DNA of 14,292 nucleotides from Betaproteobacteria bacterium (GCA_947456915.1 CANGUQ010000039.1:1-14292), one strand, 5' to 3'. Counted from the stretch's first letter, positions 1 through 8,621 are shown. The notes: generated by a model from the sequence alone, not told the origin. Numbers and translations are program-made.

Positions 1-297
1 GCGCACCGCGATCAGGTTGGAGGCGCCGGGACGGTTCTCCACGACCACCGGCACGCCGATCTGCTTGGACAGGCGCGCGGCGATCGAGCGCGAGATCAGG
101 TCGGATGTCCCGCCCGGCGGAAACGGGTTGAGGATGCGTACCGGCCGCTCGCGCAGCGGCCAGTCCTGCGCGAAGGCGGCCACCGGCGCTGCCAGCAGCA
201 GCGCGGCGACCAGCGCGGCCGCCACCGCCAGGGCTCGCGGCGCTGCCGCCGGTGCTGCCGTCACGGACGATGAATCCTGCACGGTCGAATGCTTCAT
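1..297 (-). CDS. Bug/TctC-family periplasmic solute-binding protein, N-terminal part
   Basis: Only the first 99 codons are inside the window; the gene continues past the left edge. Residues 21-43 form a hydrophobic Ala/Leu/Val stretch ending AFA before QDW, which is a signal peptide with a likely cleavage near residue 43-44. The mature protein begins with the family signature: RPVRILNPFPPGGTSD (about 51-66), an amphipathic helix, then VPVVVENRPGAS (82-93). Bug receptors bind small carboxylates or other organic acids in the periplasm; some serve tripartite tricarboxylate transporters, many are orphans. The ATG has a GGAG ribosome site about 8 bases upstream. It is the third gene of a minus-strand row after the dioxygenase-like gene and the hydrolase (52-bp gap), so it may import a substrate or intermediate of that pathway. 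The ligand cannot be read from this part. Confidence 0.9.
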   Translation of the reverse strand, partial: MKHSTVQDSSSVTAAPAAAPRALAVAAALVAALLLAAPVAAFAQDWPLRERPVRILNPFPPGGTSDLISRSIAARLSKQIGVPVVVENRPGASNLIAVR

Positions 298-349
298 CTC
301 TCTCTCCAGCGCGGGCGAGCCGCGGTGATGCGAATCCTCGGGTGGCGCT

Positions 350-1507
350 TCAGTCGCCTGCCGCGCGCGCGGGCAGCGACAACGCCCACTGCGCGAGCGC
401 CCGGCAGCACTGCGCCTTCAGCGCTGGCTGATCGGCGAGGTAGTGCCGGCCGCCCTCGATCGCGGTCAGCGTGCGCCGATCGTGCCCCACGGCGTCGAAC
501 AGCATCCGCGCGTGGCTCGGATAGCAACCGTCGTCGGCCGTGCCGTAGATCACGTGCACCGGGGCGCGCACGGTGGCCAGGCAGCGCGGCCCGTGGCCGT
601 TGGACAGCCGTGAACTCCACTGCGACAGCCACGAGCGCAGCGACGTGTAGTGGCCGATCGAGGCGGGAATGAGATTGGCCACGTCGGGCGGCCCCCAGTG
701 GGTGGCGGCGCTGCGATCCGACGGGTCGATCGAGAGGTCGAGATTGCGCGGATCGGCCATCGTGGCGTGCACGACGAAGGGCAGATCGTCCACGTGCCCG
801 CCGGTGTGCGCGCGCACCCGCTCGAGTTGCGCCAGCGCCCAGTCGGTGATGCGTGCGTTGCGCGCGACCTGCGCGGCCCGGTAGCGCTCGAGAAACGCCG
901 CGCAGTAGGGCGGTCCGTTGCGCGGGTCGAACATGTCGAGTTCGGGATCGCGGTCGAACGGGTCGTGCTCGCTGCGCAGCGCCGGGTCCATCTTCTGCTC
1001 GAGCAGAAGCGCGCGCCCGGGGTGCGCCATCATCAGCGCGAGCCCGTCTGCAGCCGGCAGCCGTGCACGCGTGAGATCCGGACCGCCGCCGCAGGGCGCG
1101 CGGGTGATCGTCGGTCGCTCGGCCTGGTTCTGATAGAGCGCGGCGAGGCCGCCGCCGCCCGAGTTGCCGACCAGCACGATGCGCGCGTAGCCCTCGCTGC
1201 GAAGGTGTGCGAGCACCGAGCCGATGTCGACCACGCAATGCTCGAGCAGCAGCGTCGACTCGTTGCCGATGTAGCGCGTGGTCATCCCGACCGCGTCCAC
1301 GCCTTCCTCGGCGAGCGGAGCGAGCGCGTAGTGGCCCATGAAGTTCGACGACGGGTGCACCAGCACCACCGCGGTATCGCTCCCCCGCGCCGCGCGATGG
1401 CGCGTGCACCAGAGCACGCCGGCGCGGCGTGCCACCCCGGACTGCACGTCGATGCCGTGTGCGGCCTCGGCCTGCATCGGTACTGCCAGCAGTTCACGCG
1501 TGCTCAT
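350..1507 (-). CDS. alpha/beta hydrolase
   Basis: This 385-residue protein has an alpha/beta-hydrolase fold. Visible landmarks are the oxyanion-side strand AVVLVHPSSNFMGHY (46-60), the nucleophile elbow VLVGNSGGGG (111-120) with Ser116, an acid strand VHVIYGTADDGCYP (317-330) with Asp325/326, and EGGRHYL (351-357) with His355 as the probable catalytic histidine. A long insert between about 140 and 300 forms the lid. There is no signal peptide, so it is probably cytoplasmic. The start was placed at the ATG 19 bp after the stop of the upstream dioxygenase-like gene; an in-frame extension upstream would lie inside that gene and reads as Arg/Ser-rich shadow sequence. The tight spacing implies one transcript. 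In context it may hydrolyse a ring-cleavage product or an ester/amide side chain; the substrate is not known. Confidence 0.85.
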   Translation of the reverse strand: MSTRELLAVPMQAEAAHGIDVQSGVARRAGVLWCTRHRAARGSDTAVVLVHPSSNFMGHYALAPLAEEGVDAVGMTTRYIGNESTLLLEHCVVDIGSVLAHLRSEGYARIVLVGNSGGGGLAALYQNQAERPTITRAPCGGGPDLTRARLPAADGLALMMAHPGRALLLEQKMDPALRSEHDPFDRDPELDMFDPRNGPPYCAAFLERYRAAQVARNARITDWALAQLERVRAHTGGHVDDLPFVVHATMADPRNLDLSIDPSDRSAATHWGPPDVANLIPASIGHYTSLRSWLSQWSSRLSNGHGPRCLATVRAPVHVIYGTADDGCYPSHARMLFDAVGHDRRTLTAIEGGRHYLADQPALKAQCCRALAQWALSLPARAAGD

Positions 1508-1526
1508 CGGCTGTTCGTGCGCATGC

Positions 1527-2705
1527 TCATCGCGTCCACGAGTACACGTAGTCCGCGTGCTCGATCGCCAGCGCCTCGTGCGCGAGCGCGAGCGGCTGGA
1601 ACGTGTCCACCATGACCGCGATCTCTTCCGTGCGTTGACCGACACGGGATGGCCCGCTCTGCCACGCTCCCGGGTGCGGGCCGTGAATGTGCCCTGCCGG
1701 ATGCAGGGACAGGGCGCCGCGGCGGATACCGCTGCCCTGGCGCGAGAAGAAGTTGCCTTCGGCGTAGAAGATGACCTCGTCGGAGTCCACGTTGGAGTGA
1801 AACGACGGGATCGGCATGGCGCGCGGGTCGTAGTCGAGCATCCGCGGCACGAAGTTGCACACGGCGCAGCCGGGCGCCTCGAACACCTGATGCACCGGCG
1901 GGGGGCGGTGGAAGCTCCCGGTGATCGGCGAGAAATCGGCCACGTTCAGCGCATACGGGTAGTTGCAGCCGAACCAGCCGACCACGTCGAACGGGTGGTG
2001 CCGGCAGACGTGGCGGGTGAAGCCGCTGCGCGTGCGGATCAGCACCTCCACCTGCTCGCCTTCGGCGAGCAGCGGTCCCTGCGGGCGTTTCAGGTCGAGT
2101 TCGAAATACGGTGCCTCCTGCAGGTACTGGCCATGCGACGACAGATAGCGCGCGGGCGGGCGCACGTGGCCGGTCGTCTCCACCACCAGCGCCCGCATCG
2201 GCGTGTCCGCTGCCGGCACCCAGCGATGGGTGATCGACTTCGGTATCACCACGTAGTCGCCGGCCACCACGTCGATCGCGCCGAGCACCGTCTCCAGCCG
2301 TGCCGCGCCATCGTGCACGAAGAACAGCTCATCGCCCACGGCGTTGCGGTACAGCGGCGAGGGCGCATGCGCCACCGCGAACGAGATCACGACATCCGCG
2401 TTGCCCAGTATCGGCACCCGGGCGTCGATCGTCGAACCGGAGCGGTCGAGCCGCGCCGTGTCGAACAGACGCGGCAGCAGCGGCTGGTTGTCGATCAGCG
2501 CCGGCCGTGCGGCGGGCAGCGTCGCCGGTTCAGGCACGGTCACGGCGTCGATCAGCGACGGTGCATGCCGGTGATAGAGCAGGCACATGTCGGACGAGAA
2601 ACCGTGCTGGCCGATCACCTCTGCAAACAGCAACCGGCCAGTGGCGTCGGGGTGCTGCGAGAAGCGCTTGCGCGGCACGTGGCCGGCTTGCATGAAGTAG
2701 GGCAT
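1527..2705 (-). CDS. homogentisate 1,2-dioxygenase-like cupin ring-cleavage enzyme
   Basis: The 392-residue product begins MPYFMQAGHVPRKR, matching the homogentisate-dioxygenase N-terminus, so this ATG was preferred over in-frame starts upstream (an ATG at 2840, a GTG at 2720). No strong ribosome site is visible. The first cupin-like half includes DELFFVHDGAARLET (125-139) and VVAGDYVVIP (146-155). The C-terminal cupin carries FHSNVDSDEVIFYAEGNF (302-319) and LHPAGHIHGPHPG (334-346). In the family, a His, an acidic residue and a second His bind Fe(II), and the enzyme opens a 1,4-dihydroxylated (gentisic-type) ring. Here the likely ligands are His303, Asp309 or Glu310, and His339 or His341. 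It is shorter than the human-type enzyme (about 440 residues) and resembles the short bacterial subgroup, so homogentisate itself is not assured as substrate. It heads a minus-strand unit and diverges from a FAD monooxygenase. Confidence 0.85.
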   Translation of the reverse strand: MPYFMQAGHVPRKRFSQHPDATGRLLFAEVIGQHGFSSDMCLLYHRHAPSLIDAVTVPEPATLPAARPALIDNQPLLPRLFDTARLDRSGSTIDARVPILGNADVVISFAVAHAPSPLYRNAVGDELFFVHDGAARLETVLGAIDVVAGDYVVIPKSITHRWVPAADTPMRALVVETTGHVRPPARYLSSHGQYLQEAPYFELDLKRPQGPLLAEGEQVEVLIRTRSGFTRHVCRHHPFDVVGWFGCNYPYALNVADFSPITGSFHRPPPVHQVFEAPGCAVCNFVPRMLDYDPRAMPIPSFHSNVDSDEVIFYAEGNFFSRQGSGIRRGALSLHPAGHIHGPHPGAWQSGPSRVGQRTEEIAVMVDTFQPLALAHEALAIEHADYVYSWTR

Positions 2706-2728
2706 TGGCGCGTGGCTCACACCTTGGC

Positions 2729-2740
2729 ATGCGATCGCAT
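2729..2740. promoter_or_regulatory. perfect 12-bp palindrome, operator candidate
   Basis: ATGCGATCGCAT reads the same on both strands. It ends 24 bases before the dioxygenase-like start codon, where a repressor or activator dimer could act on that promoter. The 6-bp palindrome GTGCAC follows at 2743-2748. Perfect dyads of this size are typical of GntR/MarR-class operators, but no regulator gene lies in the window to pair with it. Confidence 0.3.
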
Positions 2741-2789
2741 AGTGTGCACGATAGCGGCTGCGGCAGCGCAGCGGCGCACGGGGCTGCGG

Positions 2790-2814
2790 GATACTCCGCC
2801 TCCGGAGCTGTATC
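2790..2814. promoter_or_regulatory. imperfect inverted repeat
   Basis: GATACTCCG pairs with CGGAGCTGTATC across a 4-base loop (CCTC), with a 3-base bulge (CTG) in the right arm, giving nine base pairs. It lies midway between the divergent genes and just before the tandem array. It may be an operator or an RNA hairpin in a leader; its role is unproven. Confidence 0.25.
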
Positions 2815-2828
2815 GGTGACCGCATCAC

Positions 2829-2941
2829 CTTCGGCATCACTTCGGCATCAGCATCACTTCGGCATCAGCATCACTTCGGCATCAGCATCACCTCGGCATC
2901 AGCATCACCTCGGCGTCAGCATCACCTCGGCGTCAGCATCA
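2829..2941. repeat. 17-bp tandem repeat array (six full units plus an 11-bp partial)
   Basis: An 11-bp partial copy (2829-2839) is followed by six full 17-bp units starting at 2840, 2857, 2874, 2891, 2908 and 2925. The unit is CTTCGGCATCAGCATCA, itself holding two GCATCA steps. Units 1-3 are identical; unit 4 changes CTT to CCT; units 5 and 6 share CCT and also change GCATCA to GCGTCA. The graded divergence points to stepwise duplication with fresh copies on the left. Seventeen is not a multiple of three and the array lies between genes, so it is not a protein repeat. It could vary in copy number between strains and alter spacing in the divergent promoter region. Confidence 0.95.
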
Positions 2942-3007
2942 CGATACACAGCCGCGATCCCGCCAGCCGCAGTGACGGTCGCGACCGCACCGTGCGGCGG
3001 GCGCGCG

Positions 3008-4744
3008 ATGCGGGGGCGGCGATCGGCAGCGCACCCGCCGCGCCCTTTCGAGCACGTCAGACCGGACGCCTTCGTGGAAACGACCTTCGCCGAGTACTTC
3101 CCCTGCGAGCAGCACGCGGCTCGTCTGCCCGAGCTGGACGAGCGGCATCATCAGCGCGGGCGTACGCGCGTGGCGGTGGTGGGCGGTGGTCCGACCGGGC
3201 TCGCGGTCGCGCTGGGTCTTGCCCGGCACGGTGTGGCGGCGACGGTGCTCGAGGCCGATGCCACGGTCTGCACCGGCAGTCGCGCCGGTGCGTTCACCCG
3301 GCGCACGATCGAGATCTTCGAGCGGCTGGGTATCGCCGACGAAGTCCTGCGTACCGGGCTTGCGTGGCGCAGCGGTACGACGTACTGGCGCGAGCAGGCG
3401 GTGTTCCAGCTGGAGATGCCGCACGATGACGATCAGCAGTACCTGCCGGCAGTGAGCCAGCTGCAGAACCGCATCGAGCAGGTGATGGTCGAGCAGGCGC
3501 AGCGTGGCGGGCAGGTCGACCTGCGCTGGCGTTCACAGGTGGCCGCCGTGGAGCCCGGCGAGCAGGGCGTGCGGCTGGCAGTCACCACGCCTGCGGGCGA
3601 CTACACGCTCGATGCCGACTGGGTGGTCGCCTGCGATGGCGGGCGCAGTCGGGTGCGTGGTGCGCTCGGTCTCGCGCTGGAGGGCACGCGGCACGCCGGG
3701 CGCTACGTGATCATCGACGTGCGGATGGCGACCGACGATCTGCCGGCCGGGCGACGGTGCTGGTTCGATCCGCCGTCGCGGCCCGGCGGGACGGTGCTGA
3801 TGTACAAGAAGCCCGACGGCATGGTGCGTTTCGACTATCAGCTCGCCGAAGACGAGGACGAAACGCTGGAGATGCAGCCCGAGCGCGTGTTCGAGCGGGT
3901 GAACGCCCATCTGGCGATGCTGGGCTGCTCGCGGCCGTGGACACCGGTGTGGATGACGCTGTACCGGGCGAGCGCGATGACGCTCGCAGGCTATCGCCAC
4001 GGGCGTGTGCTGTTCGCCGGCGACGCGGCCCACCTCGTGCCGATCTTCGGCGTGCGCGGCATGAATTCGGCGATCGACGATGCGCACAATCTCGCGTGGA
4101 AGCTCGCGTGGGTCGTGCGCGGGCTCGCCGGCGAGCGGCTGCTCGACAGCTACAGTGAGGAGCGCGTGTACGCCGCGCGCGAGAACCTGCGCTATGCCTC
4201 GCAGAGCGCGGAGTTCATGGCGCCGCCCTCGGCACCGCAGCGGCTGCTGCGCGACGCGGTGCTGTCGCTCGCGCGCGCCCACCCGTGGGTGGCGCAGCTC
4301 GCCAATCCGCGCCAGCACTCGGCGATACCGCTGGTGCACTCCCCGTTGAATGCCTTTGCCGAGCGCTCGCAGGAGTTCGCTGCCGGCCCCGCACCGGGCG
4401 AGGTGCTGCCGGAGTGCCGGATCCGGATCGCCGGGCGTCCGGCGTGGCTGACCCGTTCGCTGGGCACCGGCTTCACTGCGCTGTGGTTCGGCGAGCCGGA
4501 GCAGGCGCCGCCGGTCCGCTGCGGGGCGCTGCTCACCCGCCTCGATCTGCCGCGCAGCGCCGATCCGACGCAGCGCCTGTACCCGAAGTTCGGCGCGGGC
4601 GAGGGCTCGCTCTATCTGGTGCGGCCGGACGGCCACGTGCTCGCGCGCTGGCGCGAAGCACGAGGCGAAGAGGTGATGCAGGCGCTGCAGCGCGTGCTCG
4701 CCCTGCCCGCTGCCGCATCCGTTGCCAGTTCAGCCGCTCACTGA
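3008..4744 (+). CDS. FAD-dependent aromatic monooxygenase (class A flavoprotein hydroxylase)
   Basis: The 578-residue reading contains the three hallmarks of class A flavin hydroxylases: the dinucleotide-binding GGGPTG at 59-64, the DG motif in WVVACDGGRSRVR (Asp210), and the FAD-ribityl motif in LFAGDAAHLVP (GDAAH about 338-342) followed by GVRGMNSAIDDAHNLAWKL. The C-terminal portion (about 470-578, ending with LYLVRPDGHVLARW) matches the thioredoxin-like tail of MhpA/phenol-hydroxylase types. Such enzymes use NAD(P)H and oxygen to hydroxylate phenolic rings. About 55 residues precede the Rossmann strand. The ATG at 3008 was chosen because longer readings run through the tandem repeats; an in-frame GTG at 2972 is possible, and no strong ribosome site is seen for either. 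It pairs with the next gene and diverges from the dioxygenase-like gene, suggesting it makes the ring-cleavage substrate. Confidence 0.85.
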   Translation: MRGRRSAAHPPRPFEHVRPDAFVETTFAEYFPCEQHAARLPELDERHHQRGRTRVAVVGGGPTGLAVALGLARHGVAATVLEADATVCTGSRAGAFTRRTIEIFERLGIADEVLRTGLAWRSGTTYWREQAVFQLEMPHDDDQQYLPAVSQLQNRIEQVMVEQAQRGGQVDLRWRSQVAAVEPGEQGVRLAVTTPAGDYTLDADWVVACDGGRSRVRGALGLALEGTRHAGRYVIIDVRMATDDLPAGRRCWFDPPSRPGGTVLMYKKPDGMVRFDYQLAEDEDETLEMQPERVFERVNAHLAMLGCSRPWTPVWMTLYRASAMTLAGYRHGRVLFAGDAAHLVPIFGVRGMNSAIDDAHNLAWKLAWVVRGLAGERLLDSYSEERVYAARENLRYASQSAEFMAPPSAPQRLLRDAVLSLARAHPWVAQLANPRQHSAIPLVHSPLNAFAERSQEFAAGPAPGEVLPECRIRIAGRPAWLTRSLGTGFTALWFGEPEQAPPVRCGALLTRLDLPRSADPTQRLYPKFGAGEGSLYLVRPDGHVLARWREARGEEVMQALQRVLALPAAASVASSAAH

Positions 4745-4756
4745 GGAGCCGTCGCC

Positions 4757-4942
4757 ATGATCGCCGCCGAACTCGATGCCGCCTATGCCCGTCTGGGTCG
4801 GGGACTCGCCGCCGCGGGAGAGGCGGCTACGCCGCTGGTGCTGGCAAGGCTGACCCTGCTGCTGATGCAGGAGATCGGCGATGCGCAGCGGGTCAATGCG
4901 GCGATCGAGGCTGCGCTCGCACTGGAGCAGCCCGAGCGCTGA
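4757..4942 (+). CDS. small DUF2783-like protein
   Basis: A 61-residue Ala/Leu-rich acidic protein, predicted as two or three helices, with the central segment LLLMQEIGDAQRVNAAIEAA (34-53). It recalls DUF2783, a short family I remember beside flavin monooxygenases; this match is from memory and should be checked. It starts 12 bp after the monooxygenase stop, and its GAGGAG ribosome site (4743-4748) overlaps that stop, so the two genes are surely co-transcribed and probably co-expressed. There is no signal peptide, cysteine or metal motif. A role as an accessory or stabilising partner of the monooxygenase is a guess from position. Confidence 0.75.
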   Translation: MIAAELDAAYARLGRGLAAAGEAATPLVLARLTLLLMQEIGDAQRVNAAIEAALALEQPER

Positions 4943-4957
4943 GACGCCTGCAGCGTC
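4943..4957. terminator. short inverted repeat between convergent genes
   Basis: GACGC and GCGTC flank a 5-base loop in the 25-bp gap between the converging small gene and the hydrolase. It could terminate transcription from both sides. The stem is only 5 bp and no T-run follows on either strand, so this is weak. Confidence 0.2.
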
Positions 4958-4967
4958 GCGCACCCGG

Positions 4968-6584
4968 TCAGGGCGCAGTCTTCAGCAGCCCGTGCTCGCG
5001 CAGGAACGCCTCGACCTCGGGCAGCCACAGCCTGATGCCGGCTTCGTCGCCGAACAGCGAATGCCCGTCGTTACCGAACGCCGGCAGCAGCAGGAGCCGA
5101 GGCTTCGCGCCCGACTTGAGCACCCCCTCGTACATCGCGATGACCCGCTCCGGGCTCGCGTCGAAGTAGGAGTCGTTGCTGGTGTAGACCCACAGCGAGG
5201 GCGCCGTCGTCGTCTTCAGGAAGCCGGAGAAGGCGGCGACCACGCCGTTGAACCAGCACGCCTCGGAGATCGGGTTGCCGGTGAGCCGCAGCGTGCCGGC
5301 GAAGTTGATCACCGCACGCACGCCCTCGGGCTTCTGGCTCGCCAGCGCCTGCACGGCGAGCCCGCCCGCACTCTGGCCGACCAGCACGGTACGGCTGGCA
5401 TCGACGTAGGGAAGCCTGGCCGCGAATTCCATCGCCGCGCGGATCTCGGCCGCGTCCTCCAGTGCGTGACGCGAGATCTCGCACGAGGTCTGCGGCACCG
5501 TCCCTCCCGAACGGCCTTGCCCGCTGCGCGCCGGTACCAGCACGGCGAAACCGCGGCGCACGAACTCGCGCGCCTGTGGCGCGAAGCGGATGCGGCGCTG
5601 GAACTGCCTGACCTCGAACTGGTCGGGCGAGCGGCCGTGGTTGATCACGGCGAGCGGGAACGGACCCGGGCCGTCGGGACGCAACAGCGTGAGTTCGAGC
5701 GCCGGCTGGGTGAACCCGCGCCCGGGCATCGTCACGACCTCCTCGTTCATGCCGGAACGCGTGCTGCTCGCCACCGGGAGCGGCTTGCCCTGCGACCACG
5801 CGGCGATCGTGTCGATGACCTGGGTCTCCAGACCGGCCAGCCCGTGAAACGACAGATTGGCGCAGACGCTGGCGGCTTCCCCATCGACTCCGCCCTCGAA
5901 CGCGACCAGCGTGTGCCGGTGCTTGCCCGCTGCCTCGCGCGCCTCGATCAGCGGCGTCGATGTGCAGGCGTCGTCGACGTGGTGCAGCACGAGCACCGGC
6001 GCCTGGACGCGGCCGAAGTCGAACGTGCGCAGGTTGTTGTAGTCGGCGCCGATCAGCACCACGCCGTCGATCGCCTTGCCCATGCGCGCCGCCGCGTGCA
6101 CGACCGAGGTGCCGCTGCTCGTGTCGCCCAGCAGCAGCACGCGCGCCTCGGGCAGGCGCTTGCGCACGTCCTGCACCACCGCGGCGATGTCGGTTGCGTG
6201 CGCCGGGTCGCGCCGGAACGCGAACGACAGCGCGGACCGGTCGGAGGGCACATCGGGGAATGCCAGCGCGAATCCGGCCTGCAGCAGCGATGACTGCGCA
6301 CGCATCGCCAGCATCTCGCTCGCGCCGAAGCGCACCGGTTGTGCACGCCCGGCGAAATTGAGACGGTTGCTGCCGCGCCAGAGTGCGACCAGCACCGTGT
6401 GCGGTGTACCGGCCGAAGGGCGATCGAGCAGGTAGTCGAGGGTGACGCGCTGGCCGCTGGCGGCGGTGCGGGTTTCCAGCGTGACGATCTGCTGCTGCGC
6501 CCACGCCGCGGGCAGGGCGAGCAGCAGGGTGGTGGTGACTGCGGTGCAGCGCAGTCGCTGGAGCAGGGTCGCCGTGACCGGCAT
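4968..6584 (-). CDS. exported protein with two alpha/beta-hydrolase domains
   Basis: The 538-residue product begins with a signal peptide (basic N-terminus, hydrophobic 14-27, AWA before QQQ near 29-30), so it is secreted or periplasmic. The N-terminal domain (about 32-265) has strand TVLVALWRG, an elbow LLLGDTSSGTS (151-160, probable Ser156), HHVDDACT (201-208) and SFHG with His247. The C-terminal domain (about 280-535) has PLAVINHGRSP (310-320), a classical elbow LVGQSAGG (401-408, Ser405), WVYTSNDSYFD with Asp471 and GNDGHSLFG with His508. Both halves therefore look able to carry a triad; the first elbow has Asp in place of the first Gly. GGGGAG lies 6 bases before the ATG. It follows typA by 23 bp on the same strand, so read-through transcription is likely. 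It may be an esterase, peptidase or dienelactone-hydrolase-like enzyme; the substrate is unknown. Confidence 0.85.
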   Translation of the reverse strand: MPVTATLLQRLRCTAVTTTLLLALPAAWAQQQIVTLETRTAASGQRVTLDYLLDRPSAGTPHTVLVALWRGSNRLNFAGRAQPVRFGASEMLAMRAQSSLLQAGFALAFPDVPSDRSALSFAFRRDPAHATDIAAVVQDVRKRLPEARVLLLGDTSSGTSVVHAAARMGKAIDGVVLIGADYNNLRTFDFGRVQAPVLVLHHVDDACTSTPLIEAREAAGKHRHTLVAFEGGVDGEAASVCANLSFHGLAGLETQVIDTIAAWSQGKPLPVASSTRSGMNEEVVTMPGRGFTQPALELTLLRPDGPGPFPLAVINHGRSPDQFEVRQFQRRIRFAPQAREFVRRGFAVLVPARSGQGRSGGTVPQTSCEISRHALEDAAEIRAAMEFAARLPYVDASRTVLVGQSAGGLAVQALASQKPEGVRAVINFAGTLRLTGNPISEACWFNGVVAAFSGFLKTTTAPSLWVYTSNDSYFDASPERVIAMYEGVLKSGAKPRLLLLPAFGNDGHSLFGDEAGIRLWLPEVEAFLREHGLLKTAP

Positions 6585-6607
6585 CGCGTCTCCCCGATAT
6601 CAGGAAC

Positions 6608-8437
<1,830 letters not shown>

Positions 8438-8521
8438 GGGGGAGCAGGTCGTCCTGGTTGGGCGGCTGGTGGCCGGCGACGGCGATGGTGGCTCGCCGCG
8501 GACCGGTGCTGCGCGCGGCCG

Positions 8522-8542
8522 TGCGCCGCTCGTGGCGGCGCA
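8522..8542. other. 8-bp perfect GC stem-loop upstream of typA
   Basis: TGCGCCGC pairs fully with GCGGCGCA around a 5-base loop TCGTG. It lies about 85 bases upstream of the typA start codon and could be in its mRNA leader. No T-run follows on either strand, so it is not a standard terminator. It may be chance in GC-rich DNA or a leader element. Confidence 0.35.
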
Positions 8543-8592
8543 GGCAGACGGCAGGCGCGGCTGGGAAAACCCGCGAGGTTACCACGCGCACC

Positions 8593-8621
8593 CTGCAGTT
8601 TCTCCGTCGCCCCGGTAAACT
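8593..8621 (+). promoter_or_regulatory. weak sigma-70 promoter candidate for the LDH2-family gene
   Basis: TAAACT (8616-8621, four of six consensus bases) stands 17 bp after CTGCAG (8593-8598, poor -35). It would start transcription about 110 bases before the dehydrogenase ATG. This is the least GC-rich part of the gap. The assignment is tentative. Confidence 0.25.

Larger units (their letters stand above)
2706..3007. promoter_or_regulatory. divergent intergenic control region between dioxygenase-like and monooxygenase genes
   Basis: About 300 bp separate the two chosen start codons, which face away from each other, so both promoters and any shared operator should lie here. I see no gene in it. 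It holds a 12-bp palindrome near the dioxygenase start, an imperfect inverted repeat in the middle and a 17-bp tandem array. No convincing sigma-70 promoter could be assigned by eye. The right boundary depends on the monooxygenase start, which is uncertain. Confidence 0.55.

Noticed and set aside
1508..1645. Longer alpha/beta-hydrolase start inside the dioxygenase-like gene
   Set aside because: The extra 46 residues are Arg/Ser-rich shadow of the overlapping gene. The ATG 19 bp after its stop is a natural operon start.
2706..2840. Extension of the dioxygenase-like protein to an ATG at 2840
   Set aside because: Residues before MPYFMQAGHVPRKR are Arg-rich and not family-like.
2829..2941. Tandem array as plasmid-type origin iterons
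   Set aside because: The unit length is in the iteron range, but there is no replication initiator gene, no AT-rich unwinding region, and the array sits between catabolic genes.
2829..2941. Tandem array as a CRISPR
   Set aside because: Units are contiguous with no spacers, and no cas gene is present.
2705..3007. N-terminal extension of the monooxygenase from a TTG at 2705
   Set aside because: It would translate the 17-bp repeats into a His/Ser/Ala low-complexity tail and starts on the start codon of the divergent gene, with no ribosome site.
4881..6293. Plus-strand open frame (470 codons) opposite the double hydrolase
   Set aside because: It runs antisense to a gene with a signal peptide and catalytic motifs, and its product is low complexity.
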